Positions 12,001 through 21,418 of a DNA stretch of 64,000 bases are shown here, piece by piece. Within the stretch, counting starts at the first letter, position 1. Every line of letters begins with the position of its first letter. This DNA comes from Pomphorhynchus laevis (taxonomy: Eukaryota; Acanthocephala; Palaeacanthocephala; Echinorhynchida; Pomphorhynchidae), in the NCBI GenBank assembly GCA_012934845.2, contig WNNJ02001104.1, positions 1 to 64,000 of the forward strand. The letters are read 5' to 3'. The notes under the pieces are model-generated. The model was not told where the DNA came from. It made no database searches and saw only the letters and a program-made list of their open reading frames with translations. A program made the position numbers and the translations under genes.

Positions 12001-12818
12001 CTTAACAAATCATACTGTATGTGTTGTATGCAGTCTAGCAAGAGCTCCAGGTAGCATAAACAAAAATTAGTTTATTGTATCTACCTCATTTGATGCTGCA
12101 AATGGCCTTTAATAATAAATTCTCAGATTTATACCAAGCAAAACTATAATTCATAAATTTAAGAATAATTTTTTAATAGTTGAAATGATCCCGATTCGAA
12201 AGAAAGTAAACACAAGATCTCCAACGCGAACAGTCATTGAACTATTGCTTTAAAGAAATCTGAATAGAGATGTATATACAAATTACAATAATATATTTTA
12301 AATAATTTATCATAAATATCTTAATATATTTGATATTTTCAATTATTAAAAGAATCTATTTAAAATTGCCAGCTTTTGTGTATATTGTTCAAATAACTAA
12401 CCTTTATCGCAGTTATCCCCTCCAAATGAATATCGACATTGACAGGCTATCGTATTGCCTTGTAATGTGCATAATTCAGTATTGTTGACATTGCAGTAGT
12501 TTCCGGCAATACAGGGATGAGTACTGTGTTCGCAATTGGATCCAGCATATTGCTGATCGCAGTCACAGTAATAATCGTCATTGGTCAAATCGTAAAAGCA
12601 AATCTCTTTTTCTGTTTGGCAAACACAATCCTTAAAATTAGAGTACGATTGTATTTGACAAAGATCTCCTCGGAATGGTGCGGGACAAAGGCACGCTTGT
12701 TTATTTACACCGGCTAAACATACATTTCGGCAATGTGAACAACAATCGGATTACAAATAACCAGTACTTATCAAACATTTGCCTTGATTTTCACAAGGAT
12801 TCGGGATACACGGATTTG
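6092..12818 (-). CDS. Multi-EGF protein with chitin-binding-like modules (6 exons, 5' end not found)
   Basis: Six exons join in frame on the minus strand: 12762-12818, 12402-12713, 10145-10315, 9875-10071, 7045-7594 and 6092-6771, with phases agreeing at all five joints (introns of 48, 2086, 73, 2280 and 273 bp). The 654 visible residues hold a series of EGF-like modules (for example CLCPAPFRGDLC, CDCDQQYAGSNC, CNCFPGFTGKSC, CDCQPGTDGPYC). Two peritrophin/CBM14-like segments lie between them, one in exon 10145-10315 (YIACLGRQMIPKQC) and one in exon 7045-7594 (FALCFDKGIINMRQC). The last exon ends in a hydrophobic stretch (YVVATIVICIILIF) two residues before the stop, which suits a membrane anchor or a GPI-attachment signal. 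I infer a cell-surface or matrix protein. The start and signal peptide lie upstream of 12818 and were not found. The acceptor at 6771 and donor at 10144 are the weakest splice calls. I do not recognise a named orthologue. Confidence 0.85.
6772..7044 (-). other. Last intron of the EGF gene
   Basis: AT-rich intron between the last two exons. The donor is GTAACT. Two acceptors six bases apart (before 6771 or 6765) would both keep the frame; the first is preferred for its better pyrimidine tract. Confidence 0.6.
7832..8030 (+). repeat. PLE terminal repeat, 3' part, copy 2
   Basis: This copy starts at the ACGTCTGTTATTTATTAGTC block and runs to ATTCAGTTAGCTGATTTGAT. It lacks the 5' hairpin part. 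It lies in the 2.3-kb intron of the EGF gene and is followed within 60 bp by a full copy in the same direction. Confidence 0.75.
8090..8465 (+). repeat. PLE terminal repeat, full copy 3
   Basis: It has the hairpin AAATACGT/ACGTATTT (8143-8165), then the CTGCTATGTT strand at 8173-8182 with a decayed partner, GGCCCC/GGGGCC, and the AT-rich tail ending in GACTCAGTTAACTGATTTG. It is about the same as the repeat flanking the PLE at 44282-46265. Confidence 0.85.
8810..8845 (-). ncRNA. Hammerhead-like ribozyme, one core change
   Basis: The minus strand reads ATGAGGA (consensus CUGANGA), then a CC...GG stem, then TTGAAACGTTG. The GAAAC side is intact and the first core base is changed. It forms an inverted pair with the motif at 8905-8942. 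Confidence 0.5.
8905..8942 (+). ncRNA. Hammerhead-like ribozyme, one core change
   Basis: It reads CTTAGGA (consensus CUGANGA with G5 changed), a stem ACCTC/GAGGGT, then TTGAAACGTTG. Its flanks match those of the inverted copy at 8810-8845 beyond the core, so the two are inverted copies of one PLE-derived segment. Confidence 0.5.
9068..9098 (+). ncRNA. Hammerhead ribozyme core, intact consensus
   Basis: CTGACGA at 9070-9076 is followed by a minimal stem II (AGGC-TTCA-GCC) and GAAAC at 9088. This satisfies the hammerhead consensus CUGANGA, stem II, GAAA. Stems I and III are not obvious from the flanks, so whether it can cleave is unclear. It lies in an intron of the EGF gene, and short inverted GTTAACACCAGTTAA-type repeats follow. 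Confidence 0.6.
9099..9874. other. Rest of the 2.3-kb EGF-gene intron
   Basis: It holds local short repeats of AACACCAGTTAA and its complement near 9095-9165, then AT-rich DNA with no coding signal. Confidence 0.5.
10970..11600. repeat. Diverged tandem repeat, about 3 units of roughly 220 bp
   Basis: Three successive segments share CCTCGCCAAACTA (10990, 11210, 11430), CATTCGTTTCTTAAGG, a following CATAAAAC block and TCAGCACA-type words before the next unit. They lie in the 2.1-kb intron 10316-12401 of the EGF gene and differ at many positions, so the array is old. The rest of that intron shows nothing recognisable. Confidence 0.55.
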
Positions 12819-13039
12819 CTGTCAGTTTTGAAAAAAAAAATTTACTCTCCTGGGGCAACAAGCTATTTGGCTGCGGAGACGCTAGTAAAATCAGTATAAT
12901 TAAAAATTAATAATTATTAAGCGTTTATATAAATAATAATCTAAACGTTTTCACTTCCTATTTTACAGTAAGGTTAACTATTTGAATAAACAATACTTTA
13001 TGAATCAAATCAGCTAAATGAGTTCACCTATTTTATAAA

Positions 13040-13870
13040 TTAAAAATAAGGATTGTATTTTAATAATATTGTATTTTATTCTATTTTTGAGAATACTCAC
13101 ATTCCAATCGTCAATAATAAAGGTTACATAGGAGAAAATTCTAACATTCCTATGTACTCTTTATTATCTTATTCTAATACAAAGTACATTATTATTCTAA
13201 TACAAAGTACATTACTATCTTTAAAAATTTGCCACTTAAGAGTGTTGATTTATTTTTTATATTATTGTGTTGATTTATATATTTGACTATTTTCTATTTG
13301 TAAATTTAATATTTGAATAGCATTTTGTTGACTATAAGAAATTCTCTATTATAAGAATTAGAAATAAAATTCACCAAATTGCTTGACAATCAGCATAAAA
13401 ATAATAATGTCTTATCAGTATTTATAAAATAATTATATTGGATAATTATAATTATAATTGTTTCAGTATTTTTAACAAGTAGCTGCTATGTAATCTGGTT
13501 TCGGCTTATTTTCCTCGACTAACAAAGCAGCAAAATACGTGTTAAGGACGTATTTCCTCTGATGAAATTTGATTATCTCGTATCTTATTCTAATGCAAAG
13601 TATATTATTTATTATCCATCCATAAAAATTTTCCACTTAAGAGTTAAAATTATTTTTAATAATATTGTGTTGATTTATTTATTTTAATAAATAATAAATA
13701 ATTATATAAAATTTTATAATTGAAATTTAAAATACAGTTAATTTTTATATAATTGTCACCAGGAGAACTATTATGCTATCAGGTTTCTATTCTTCGACTC
13801 AGCATAATAGCGGGGCCAATTTCATGCTAATGATGTATTTCCTCTGATGAAATTTGATTATCCTAATTAT
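13040..13870 (-). mobile_element. PLE 3' ends and terminal repeats, tandem array
   Basis: Read on the minus strand, the order is terminal repeat, PLE C-terminal tail, terminal repeat, tail. The tails (near 13620-13690 and 13200-13300) match the end of the PLE at 44282, around the KLLSSKFL-like segment. The first repeat carries a stem CTATTATGCT/AGCATAATAG (13768-13777 with 13801-13810); the second, at 13480-13560, has GCTGCTATGT with one mismatch. Tandem head-to-tail copies are typical of PLEs. The element is broken. Confidence 0.7.
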
Positions 13871-14460
13871 AGATACTATAAATTAGCAAACATTTCATCA
13901 GATCCGAAATTTCATCAAAAATTTCGTATCAGGGTACTAATACTGAAATAATTTTTATTTCCGTATTTGTGAAATAAAAACAGTAATGAACATAAATTCA
14001 AAATTCTTATAGTATTTTTTATTTGTTGTTTTACATTGGTTCTAATGTGTCCGCTGGTCATTTAGCTTCCTCATTTTTAATATACAATATATATGCTGTT
14101 AATTTTTTATTTATTGATATAAACATTGATTTTAAAATAAATATTAAAATTACGCCATCTTAAATTTATTTATTTCATACATAATTTTTACTAATTATAG
14201 TAGATATATTAGATTTTACCGAACAAACGTTTAAAGTTGTGATTTTTCTCCTGGACACAAAACTATCAATATTGTATACACAATATAGGTTGAAGCCGTT
14301 AAAAATAATTACAGGATCAGCTAGGGTCAATCACAGTAAATGGCCTATATCCGCAATCAGTAACTATTAGACTGTATATATTAGGAATATTTATTTTTGG
14401 GTGATAGTCGAGCTCTAGCCTTTGAGATAATTCGGCCTAATGCCATACTATTTCAAATTC
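13871..14460. other. AT-rich non-coding DNA
   Basis: No gene or repeat was recognised. Confidence 0.4.
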
Positions 14461-14571
14461 TTAGCCGTTCAAGCTTAAACGAGCTACTTTTACTAATATC
14501 TAAGTGTTGACTTAAATGAAAATCAACGTCGTAATTACGATATTTGCGGATTAGCTCGTTAATATGAGCAG

Positions 14572-14825
14572 TTAATCTTTTCTAACTGGACTGGAATATA
14601 CATCAGTCGAGTCTATTTCTGCGCTTATAACATTTAAATGAGTTATACCTAAATTCAAAATCGAAGATTTTTATTAATACATCGAAGATAATCTTTTTAT
14701 TAAATGCTAAAATTAAATAAAGAATGTGATAACTTGCCTTATATCTCAAGCTTACCGTTGTGGTAGTAGCAATTAATGAGCGTAAACTTTCGTGATACTA
14801 AAGTTATTAATAAAAGTACGAACAT
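14572..14825 (-). CDS. Possible small secreted peptide, two exons, 48 aa
   Basis: Exon 14756-14825 starts with ATG and encodes MFVLLLITLVS, a plausible short signal peptide. It ends at a consensus donor (AACG|GTAAGC). After a 107-bp intron an acceptor (GAATTTAG) leads to exon 14572-14648, which ends at TAA after SSPVRKD. Phases agree (1 then 2 bases). Directly beyond the stop, in another frame, lies a 42-codon open stretch (KRLTAHINELIRKYRNYD and onward) that an acceptor-like TTAG at the joint would connect if a 20-bp intron were removed. That intron would be shorter than any other seen here, so the 48-aa version is the safer call. No homologue is recognised; a chance model cannot be excluded. 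Confidence 0.33.
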
Positions 14826-14942
14826 AGAAATTTTCGCGATAAATGTGCAATGTTTTGTTTCCTGTGATGCTCAAAAACATGCCAAAAGTTATACGCTGTT
14901 TATTTTAAAAACGAAAGCACAATAAAAGTCGTTTTTACATCT

Positions 14943-15775
14943 ATTTTTTAATTTCGTGCCGATAAAACCCTATTATACAATAGCCTTTCAAGTGCAAACC
15001 GATTAGATATATTGTCTATTTTGGTCAAATATCCGTAATACTTTGTAAATGCATCATTTTAAGAAATTTGATATTGGTCTAATTTGAAATGTTTAACCAG
15101 TAAATATATCTTCATTAGTAAAACGATTTTATATTTTAGGAAATGATGTAATGATTCGAGAACTTTAGTTTTTAAAAGACAATTAGATAATTAACATTTC
15201 AAGTAAATGGCTTTACAAACATATCTTAAAAAATAATTTCACTTTTAAAAGTTTGCTCTCAAGCCAGAAGTTCACTTCATTCTTTAAAACAAAGGATAAT
15301 CAAACTATTATGCAAAATATAATAATGTCTGAATGTTGTGATAGGCATGACAAATTCTATTATGCATACACTACACCAGTCATATTCAGTAATTGCGGGT
15401 TTCTTCTCAAACAGTCTATTCCTAGTAAACCAGTGCTTTTGCCAAAATCAATGGAGAAGGAAAGCCAGTACAATATAGGGTACACAAAAATATAGAATTA
15501 ACCTGGTCAATAATTAAATTCAAAAGTAATCATTTTAATGTTCAACCTAGCTTTTACATAATTTTCTGAACATTACAAACAGTTTGAAATTTATTTTTAT
15601 TCGTTTTGACATTTTAATTTCATTTTATCGTAACTCAATAATTGGTAAATGTAGTAAATATAATATGTACTATTATATATTACATCTTTTTCATCTTAAA
15701 TATGAACATTTTTTAATTTCATTTTTAACATAAACATTTTTTAATTTCGTGCCGATAAAACCCTATTATACAATA
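14943..15775. repeat. Pair of direct repeats around a possible exon
   Basis: The words TTTTTAATTTCGTGCCGAT and AAAACCCTATTATACAATA occur together near 14945-14985 and 15735-15775. A second short repeat, AATTGGTAAATGTAGTAAA, occurs at about 15638 and 15772. The perfect 38-40-bp match suggests recent local duplication. Confidence 0.7.
15253..15495 (+). CDS. Unidentified 80-codon open frame
   Basis: The frame has a balanced residue mix (for example MSECCDRHDKFYYAYTTP and LKQSIPSKPVLLPKSMEK) that is less AT-biased than its surroundings. An upstream acceptor-like ATTTTAG lies at about 15140. It has no recognised domain or neighbour to support it. It may be an exon of a spliced gene or chance. Confidence 0.25.
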   Translation: MLSSQKFTSFFKTKDNQTIMQNIIMSECCDRHDKFYYAYTTPVIFSNCGFLLKQSIPSKPVLLPKSMEKESQYNIGYTKI

Positions 15776-16620
15776 ATTGGTAAATGTAGTAAACTTCATC
15801 TTAAATATAAATCTTTTATATTATTTTTAAATAATGCTACGTATACTCATTAAATCAAACATGACAATATTTATAAATAATTCATCTACACAGATAGATT
15901 CAGTCTAGACCACAATAATTGAAACAGTTTAAATCCGTGGATGATACATTTTGTAGCAATGGATTGTAGCAATAATGTAGCAATAAAAATAAATAATTAT
16001 AAATTTATCATAAATTTTTAAATAAGCAATTATTATAAATTTACTTTAGTAATTTATTAATTACTATATTAATAAATTATTATAAAAATTAAAAGCTCAA
16101 TTTTTACGAATTAATTAATATATAGAATACCTTATTAAAATAAGGATCGGAGTTAATCAGGATAAATTGCTATGCTATCATGATTACGTCCATATTCTTC
16201 CAATATGGACGTAATTGCCAATATATAATTGTATTGCCAATATATAATTAGGTTTAATATAAAATATATAAGTTTATATAATGCGATAATGAAAATGAAC
16301 AAAATTAAATATTTAAGAAATATCCCATTATTTCTTTGTTTTTCATTTATTATTTTTTATTTGTTTATAAAAAAGGAAATTTTATAAAATGAATTGTGTT
16401 TGATTTAAATGTTGTAAAATTTTTTAATATAAAAATTAAACATTTAATGAACTGTATTTTAATAACTAAATAAAAAATAAAAATATTACCAAATAAAAAA
16501 TATTATTGAATATTAATTGTATTCACAAGTATTTATTACTTTAGCTGTTTACTGCATTGTTAGCTTGCTAATTCCAACCTTTAAAGCGTTTCACTGTTTT
16601 ATTGTATTTTTAAGCTTTTT
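15776..16620. other. AT-rich DNA with a hairpin and a decayed PLE terminal repeat
   Basis: A perfect 14-bp inverted repeat, ATTACGTCCATATT/AATATGGACGTAAT, lies at 16183-16215. The bases just before it (TAAGGATCGGAGTTAATCAGGA, in two parts) resemble the minus-oriented PLE terminal repeat. No gene was seen. Confidence 0.45.
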
Positions 16621-16624
16621 AGTA

Positions 16625-17150
16625 TTTAGTAGATATTAAAGATGCATTAGAAAAATTAATTAATCTTATATTCGGAAGAAGATACACATACATATGTTAT
16701 ATTAACTATAACGCCTATCTAACAAAAATTAAGACTTCAAGTAAATATATGAATAAAATTGAATTAATAGAATCCTTAAATATTTTGATAAATCAAAATT
16801 ATTTAAAAGTAGGGACATCTATATTTAGACAAATAAAAGGTGTTCCAATAGGTTGTAATAGTAGCCCAATTATAGCTGACTTGTTTTTGAGCTTTATAGA
16901 ATATGAATTTGTTCATAACTGTTTAAAAAATAAATCTAAATTATTTAAAGATATGAAATATATGCTTCGATATAGTGATGATATATGTGTATTTAATCTA
17001 ATAATGTTTATTTAATAAGTGAACAAATTTATCCAGGTAGTCTTATTAATATTAATGATAAACAAGGTATACCTAGATATGATCATTAAATTAACATCAA
17101 TTTAAACTACTTTTAATTTATATGGTTCAGATGACATTTTAATTAAAAAC
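16625..17150 (+). mobile_element. Penelope-like element fragment, RT palm
   Basis: It encodes part of the PLE reverse transcriptase: FRQIKGVPIGCNSSPIIADL and YSDDICVFN (the catalytic YxDD box), close to the copy at 44282-46265. It is truncated at both sides and interrupted. The PLE terminal repeat follows at once on the same strand, as at the other copy. Confidence 0.85.
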
Positions 17151-17905
17151 CGGATGACCAGTTCCTCCAGATGACCTCTATTCTTATTTGATACATCGTC
17201 TGTTATTTATTAATCAATTTATAAAAATTGACTTTTATATTTAATTTAAAATTTTAACTAATTTTAATTTTTATTGATTTTAATTTTATTAATTTCACTT
17301 CTGAAATTTCATTTGGATTAAATTTATTAATTTTTCCAAAAAAATTAATTAAAAAATTTTTACAACCCTTGAAATAATTCTTGTTTAAAAAATAATCTGA
17401 CATATCATCTTCCACATATCATCTTTCTTCCAAGTCATTCTATTAATATTTATATTTAATATTAAAAATTAATATTTTATGTTTTATATTAAAATATCAT
17501 TTTAAAATAGAAATACACCGACATTTATATTTTTTACACATTTTTCTCACATTCTTAAGCATAACAAAATATTCTAAATCCTAAATTTTACAGTCAATGG
17601 AATAATTGCCGTTTCTCTTGTCAAAATTAAATATTTTTAAATGGAGCATGTAAATATCAAAATTAGATACATATTTAAAACTAGGTTACCATAAAAATAT
17701 CATCAAACAAAAAATAGTAAAATATATAAATAATCACAATAATATTAAAAAAATAAATTTATTTATTATTTGTAATTATTTATTATTTAATTATTATTAA
17801 ATTTTGATTTAACATTATTATTTATTTCATTTTTTTTCAATTTTATAATTCTATAATTTTTTCGATTTTAAATACGCAACTCAGTTAGCTGATTTGATTT
17901 ATAAA
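17151..17905 (+). repeat. PLE terminal repeat split by about 450 bp
   Basis: 17151-17300 holds the first part (CAGATGACCTCTATTCTTAT, ATCGTCTGTTATTTATTAAT) and 17755-17905 the end (TTAAATACGCAACTCAGTTA, GCTGATTTGAT). The 17300-17755 piece between is AT-rich with no clear identity and may be an insertion or diverged element sequence. Confidence 0.6.
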
Positions 17906-18275
17906 GACACAAACATATGATTATTATTTACTTCGATAGTAGCTACAACAAAATGAGAATCTGGATTAATTACCCTATCCCCTACCCAATATATCACCTC
18001 CTTTACTATATTGACAGTATCTGCAGTTCAAGTCGTTTATAATTGGAAATTTTACCCGATATATCTAAAGATCTTTCATTTTTCCGACACTGATTAGAAA
18101 ACATATATTTACTAAAAATACTAAAAATACATTTTTAGTATTGACAAATTTAAAGCTTCCAGTTATGTAAATTAGAAGCTATATTCATATAATAAATTCA
18201 TATTTATAAATTTGTATAAATATAAATTTTCAGGTCAGTTTCAAATAATATACGTTTTATATAAGGTAATTGGCA
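17906..18275. other. Non-coding DNA
   Basis: No gene, RNA or repeat was recognised. Confidence 0.4.
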
Positions 18276-18536
18276 TTTTGATTATATATTAGTTCAGTCT
18301 GCCAACCATTGCAGCTGATAGCCGTTCTATTATGAACGGTTACCATGGCATTTAGGAAACATTAAAATCTAGCCCATTATTAACGGCTACCATGGCATTT
18401 AGGAAGCATTAAAATCTAGCCCATGTTGGCTTCTTTGATTATATATTAGTTCAGTCTGTAAACCATTACAGCTGGTAGCCGTTCTATTATGAACGGCTAG
18501 CATGGCATTTAGGAAACATTAAAATCTAGCCCATGT
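18276..18536. repeat. Tandem duplication with an internal hairpin
   Basis: A unit of about 100 bp (TTTGATTATATATTAGTTCAG through ATTAAAATCTAGCCCA) occurs at 18276-18375 and 18437-18536, with a 55-bp partial unit between them. Each full unit has the hairpin AGCCGTTC-TATTAT-GAACGGT/CT. The two copies differ at a few positions. Confidence 0.85.
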
Positions 18537-18798
18537 TGAACGTTGTTAATTTTGATACATCGTGGAATGACAGCTTTTACTATAGTTTTGATTTCAGGAA
18601 AGACCTTTTTGGATTGTATCTGAGCAGAAGTGGCATTTTCGAAAGCATTTTGAAAGCATGTAAATTAGAAAATAAAAAATTAGAGTATTTCATTTATTTT
18701 ATTTACCAATATTGTCAGCGAAATATCCGCAAAGCAGTCGCGATAATAACGTGATCGAATATTTATTGGACAATAGTAATCCCAAAACGGTACTTTGA
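18533..18798 (+). CDS. Unidentified two-exon reading frame, C-terminal end
   Basis: The frame through NVVNFDTSWNDSFYY, KDLFGLYLSRSGIF and ESILKA reaches a donor at 18660 (GTAAAT). After a 59-bp intron an acceptor (TTGTCAG) leads to exon 18719-18798, which encodes KYPQSSRDNNVIEYLLDNSN then PKTVL and TGA. Phases agree. The start is inside or just after the tandem repeat, so the true 5' end is unknown. No family is recognised. Confidence 0.35.
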
Positions 18799-18995
18799 TG
18801 TGAAATTAAATGAATAGAACAAATCCATAGAGAAATTAATAATTTCTTTAACATGTGACATCTAATATCAAAACAATCAAAAATTTAATCCAAATAATTT
18901 ACATGTCTGTACATACTTTGTGACAGGAAATCCTGACACTAAAAATCACAAAATCATTATCTTCACGAGTATATTAGTTTCACAAATTGATATAA

Positions 18996-19472
18996 TTAAT
19001 TTGACATTATTTCGCATATTCGTATAATTAGTTTCATATCCTTAACGGTCAATGTTTTTCGTTGTCTATGAGTGGTGAGCAAATCAGATGCTTCAAAGTA
19101 GGTTGTAATATAGCATTCACAAGCGAGTTGAAGTGCCAGCAGAGATGTATCCGTAAATCGTTTCGTACGTCCGAAGGTATTTGATATGACAATCTGCTTC
19201 ACAAAACGAATAAAAGCCGCACGAGGTATCATAAAATCATGATGCCTCATACCATACCTCGATAAAAGCTTATAATCTCGTCGCCATTGTTTCTTCTCGG
19301 CTGCAACCTTTTTTCGAGACTGTTTTCTTTGCTGAGTCGATGAATTGTTTATCAGTTCGTCAATAGTTTCCACTGGGTAATTTTCTTTAAGCCAGACCTT
19401 TATGTTCTGACACGGCCAAACATCAACTAATCCACAATTTTCACAGCGTACGGGTTCGCACTTTATTCTCAT
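18996..19472 (-). CDS. Divergent histone H3 variant, CENP-A (cenH3) candidate
   Basis: An intronless 158-aa frame. Residues about 75-158 align end to end with the H3 histone fold: alpha-1 around IPRAAFIRFVKQI, loop 1 FGRTKRFT, alpha-2 from LLALQLACECYITTYFEA, loop 2 RQRKTLT, alpha-3 VKDMKLIIRICEIM. LLALQ and the LLT.H segment after alpha-2 resemble CENP-A more than canonical H3 (VMALQ, LCAIH). Compared with H3 the sequence is very divergent and lacks the conserved ARTKQTARKS tail. The tail instead has cysteines at 5, 10, 13 and 21 (CEPVRCENCG), which could form a metal-binding knuckle, then a lysine/arginine-rich stretch. If CENP-A, it would mark centromeric nucleosomes; a testis or oocyte H3 variant is the alternative. 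A stop lies just before the ATG, but TTATAG there could also be a splice acceptor. Confidence 0.8.
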   Translation of the reverse strand: MRIKCEPVRCENCGLVDVWPCQNIKVWLKENYPVETIDELINNSSTQQRKQSRKKVAAEKKQWRRDYKLLSRYGMRHHDFMIPRAAFIRFVKQIVISNTFGRTKRFTDTSLLALQLACECYITTYFEASDLLTTHRQRKTLTVKDMKLIIRICEIMSN

Positions 19473-20132
19473 CTATAACACTCAAAGACGATACAATTGA
19501 TCAAAAGTGTAGAGAACTACCTTTCTATGTGAAAGGATTCACATGTATCATATCTAACTAGCATATGCCATATAAATAATTTTTATATTGGATATTAAAT
19601 TAATTTAGATTTAAGGTTGGAGAACAGATAATATTAATTTAATATCCTTCTGTTTTCGGTTTATTTGACGTAGAATCCAGAGGAATAAGAAACATGCAAC
19701 CACAACTTTAGATTAAAGGTCACTTAATAATTCAAAAAGCCTTATAAGCATTTATCGGATTTTCTAGTATGTATCACATAACATTTAATACATTATTAAT
19801 GTACACATCGGCTAACAATTAGCATTTTAGATGAGAGTTTTACATCCAAAACTTTGCTATTTACTGTCTAACAATATAAAAATAAAATAAAACACAATTT
19901 TTATTGCTGTAAATCCTCGTTATTACGTTTAAACTTCTCTGACAACCTTATCGCCTGGTACGATAGGCTAAAATTTATATCCATTGCCAAATTGCAGATC
20001 ATTTTAAAGCATATACTATATGGCGAAGTGTAAGTTTAAATATAGCATAAATCAGCTTGTGCTTGTATAATAATTGTGCAATTTATATTTATATAAATCT
20101 ACTAATATAGTTAAAATCGACTAATCAGATTA
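19473..20132. other. Intergenic DNA
   Basis: Upstream flank of the H3-like gene. No gene or repeat was recognised. Confidence 0.4.
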
Positions 20133-20225
20133 GCTAATTGAGTCTAGGGATGCAAACTTCTTTTCTTAATCAGTAAAGATTTTTCAGCTAATTGAGTCCA
20201 GGATGCAAACTTCTTTTCTTAATCA
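20133..20225. repeat. Short direct duplication
   Basis: The words AGCTAATTGAGTC and GGATGCAAACTTCTTTTCTT, ending in AATCAG, occur twice, about 52 bp apart. Confidence 0.8.
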
Positions 20226-20820
20226 GGGTAATCAGTAAATTGTTCGCATCAAAATCATTTGATCTAGCAGTATTAAAGATACCCGTGGAAGTGCGAGTGT
20301 CGATTGGTCATCCATGCTACAAGTCGGTTGAAAAGCTTATTGAAGAAGCAGCGACGACTTCCTCAGGCAACACATTCAACAAGTTGAGCGTGTGATTTGA
20401 CAGCCGAAAGTTGGTGGGCAATTGAGAATGGTGCCTTTTATACAGCGCTTTCGAGTGACCCCGTAATGCGTTACTTATCAATCCAAGGATTTTAGTGGGG
20501 AAGTCATAAAGTTTGTTTGCAATCGCCTACAGGCAGGGCAAGTCTAGTAAGACAAATCTGTCGTCACGAATCGAGCTTATCCCTATAGCACGCAGCCGCA
20601 TTCGGTAGGACGTTCCAGCCATAAAGCATATCCTTACACCTCTATTCAGTACCAATTCATAACCGAGTAATTCTCACTTAGTAGTAGGAAAGCATGCAGG
20701 AATGCAGTACTCCAGATGAGGGCAGACTAGTGAAGATAAGATACTAAGAAATGAAGGTGATAGTCTGAGAAATGTATTTTTTGGTGTAGTACAATGCCCT
20801 AGTTGCTCTTATCCCTTATA
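20190..20820 (-). mobile_element. LINE remnant (CR1-like), RT C-terminus
   Basis: Minus-strand translation in mixed frames shows the post-RT region of CR1/Jockey-type LINEs: SLVCPHLEYCIPACFP, RLRAIGISSIRDDRFV and, nearer the 3' end, NLLNVLPEEVVAASS, the usual WN.LP..VV motif. Several frame breaks make it an old fragment. Confidence 0.7.
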
Positions 20821-21083
20821 ATATATTCCCTTTAATTGAATTACAATTAAATTTGTCCAATTACAATTCAATTTGTCTATACAATTTTATCCAGTTTAAT
20901 TGAATTATAATTCAATTTGCCCGAGAGTATCACGTTTATGAGCATATTTTTTGATTTACCTTTGATTTTCAAATTATTTTTTTATTAAGTCGAAGCCGAC
21001 TTTGAAAAATCGACAATAGAACACAGTTTCTATACGTTCATATCCTTGATTATCATATCTTTATAATTCTATTCTATTTTCAG

Positions 21084-21418
21084 CTAGGTCAGTCGTCTGG
21101 TCGGCTTATTGCTGGTTGTTGATGTTTCTCCCATCAATTTTCATTGCAACTTTTCAACTGGCCATATTAAGTATCAAAATTGCTATAGCGAGTAGATTGA
21201 TGTCAGATAACAGCAGGTTCATACAATATTTTGGCATCAGTAGCGATGTAGTTTGTCATTTCTTTATTAAATCTAATTATTTATACGGAAATGGGATATG
21301 CATGCAATTATTCCAGGTTGCGCATCGAATTCTAGATATCTTTTTTACCGCGTTAGTTGCAAAATTAAATAATTTTATAACCATTATTGTTTTTATATTG
21401 CGCTTGCTCAAAGATTAG
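21084..21418 (+). CDS. Probable last exon of a multi-pass membrane protein
   Basis: A good acceptor (CTATTTTCAG) precedes an open stretch of 111 codons to TAG. It has hydrophobic segments near WLLMFLPSIFIATFQLAIL, at IAIAS, and in ITIIVFILRL close to the end, with a hydrophilic section (MSDNSRFIQYFG) between. I infer two or three membrane spans. No upstream exon was found; the DNA just upstream is a LINE remnant. Identity is not recognised. Confidence 0.35.

Noticed and set aside
12517-12899. Plus-strand frames over 12517-12899
   Set aside because: They are antisense to the EGF exons 12402-12713 and 12762-12818.
20192-20395. 67-codon plus-strand frame
   Set aside because: It is antisense to the LINE remnant, whose minus-strand translation shows known motifs.
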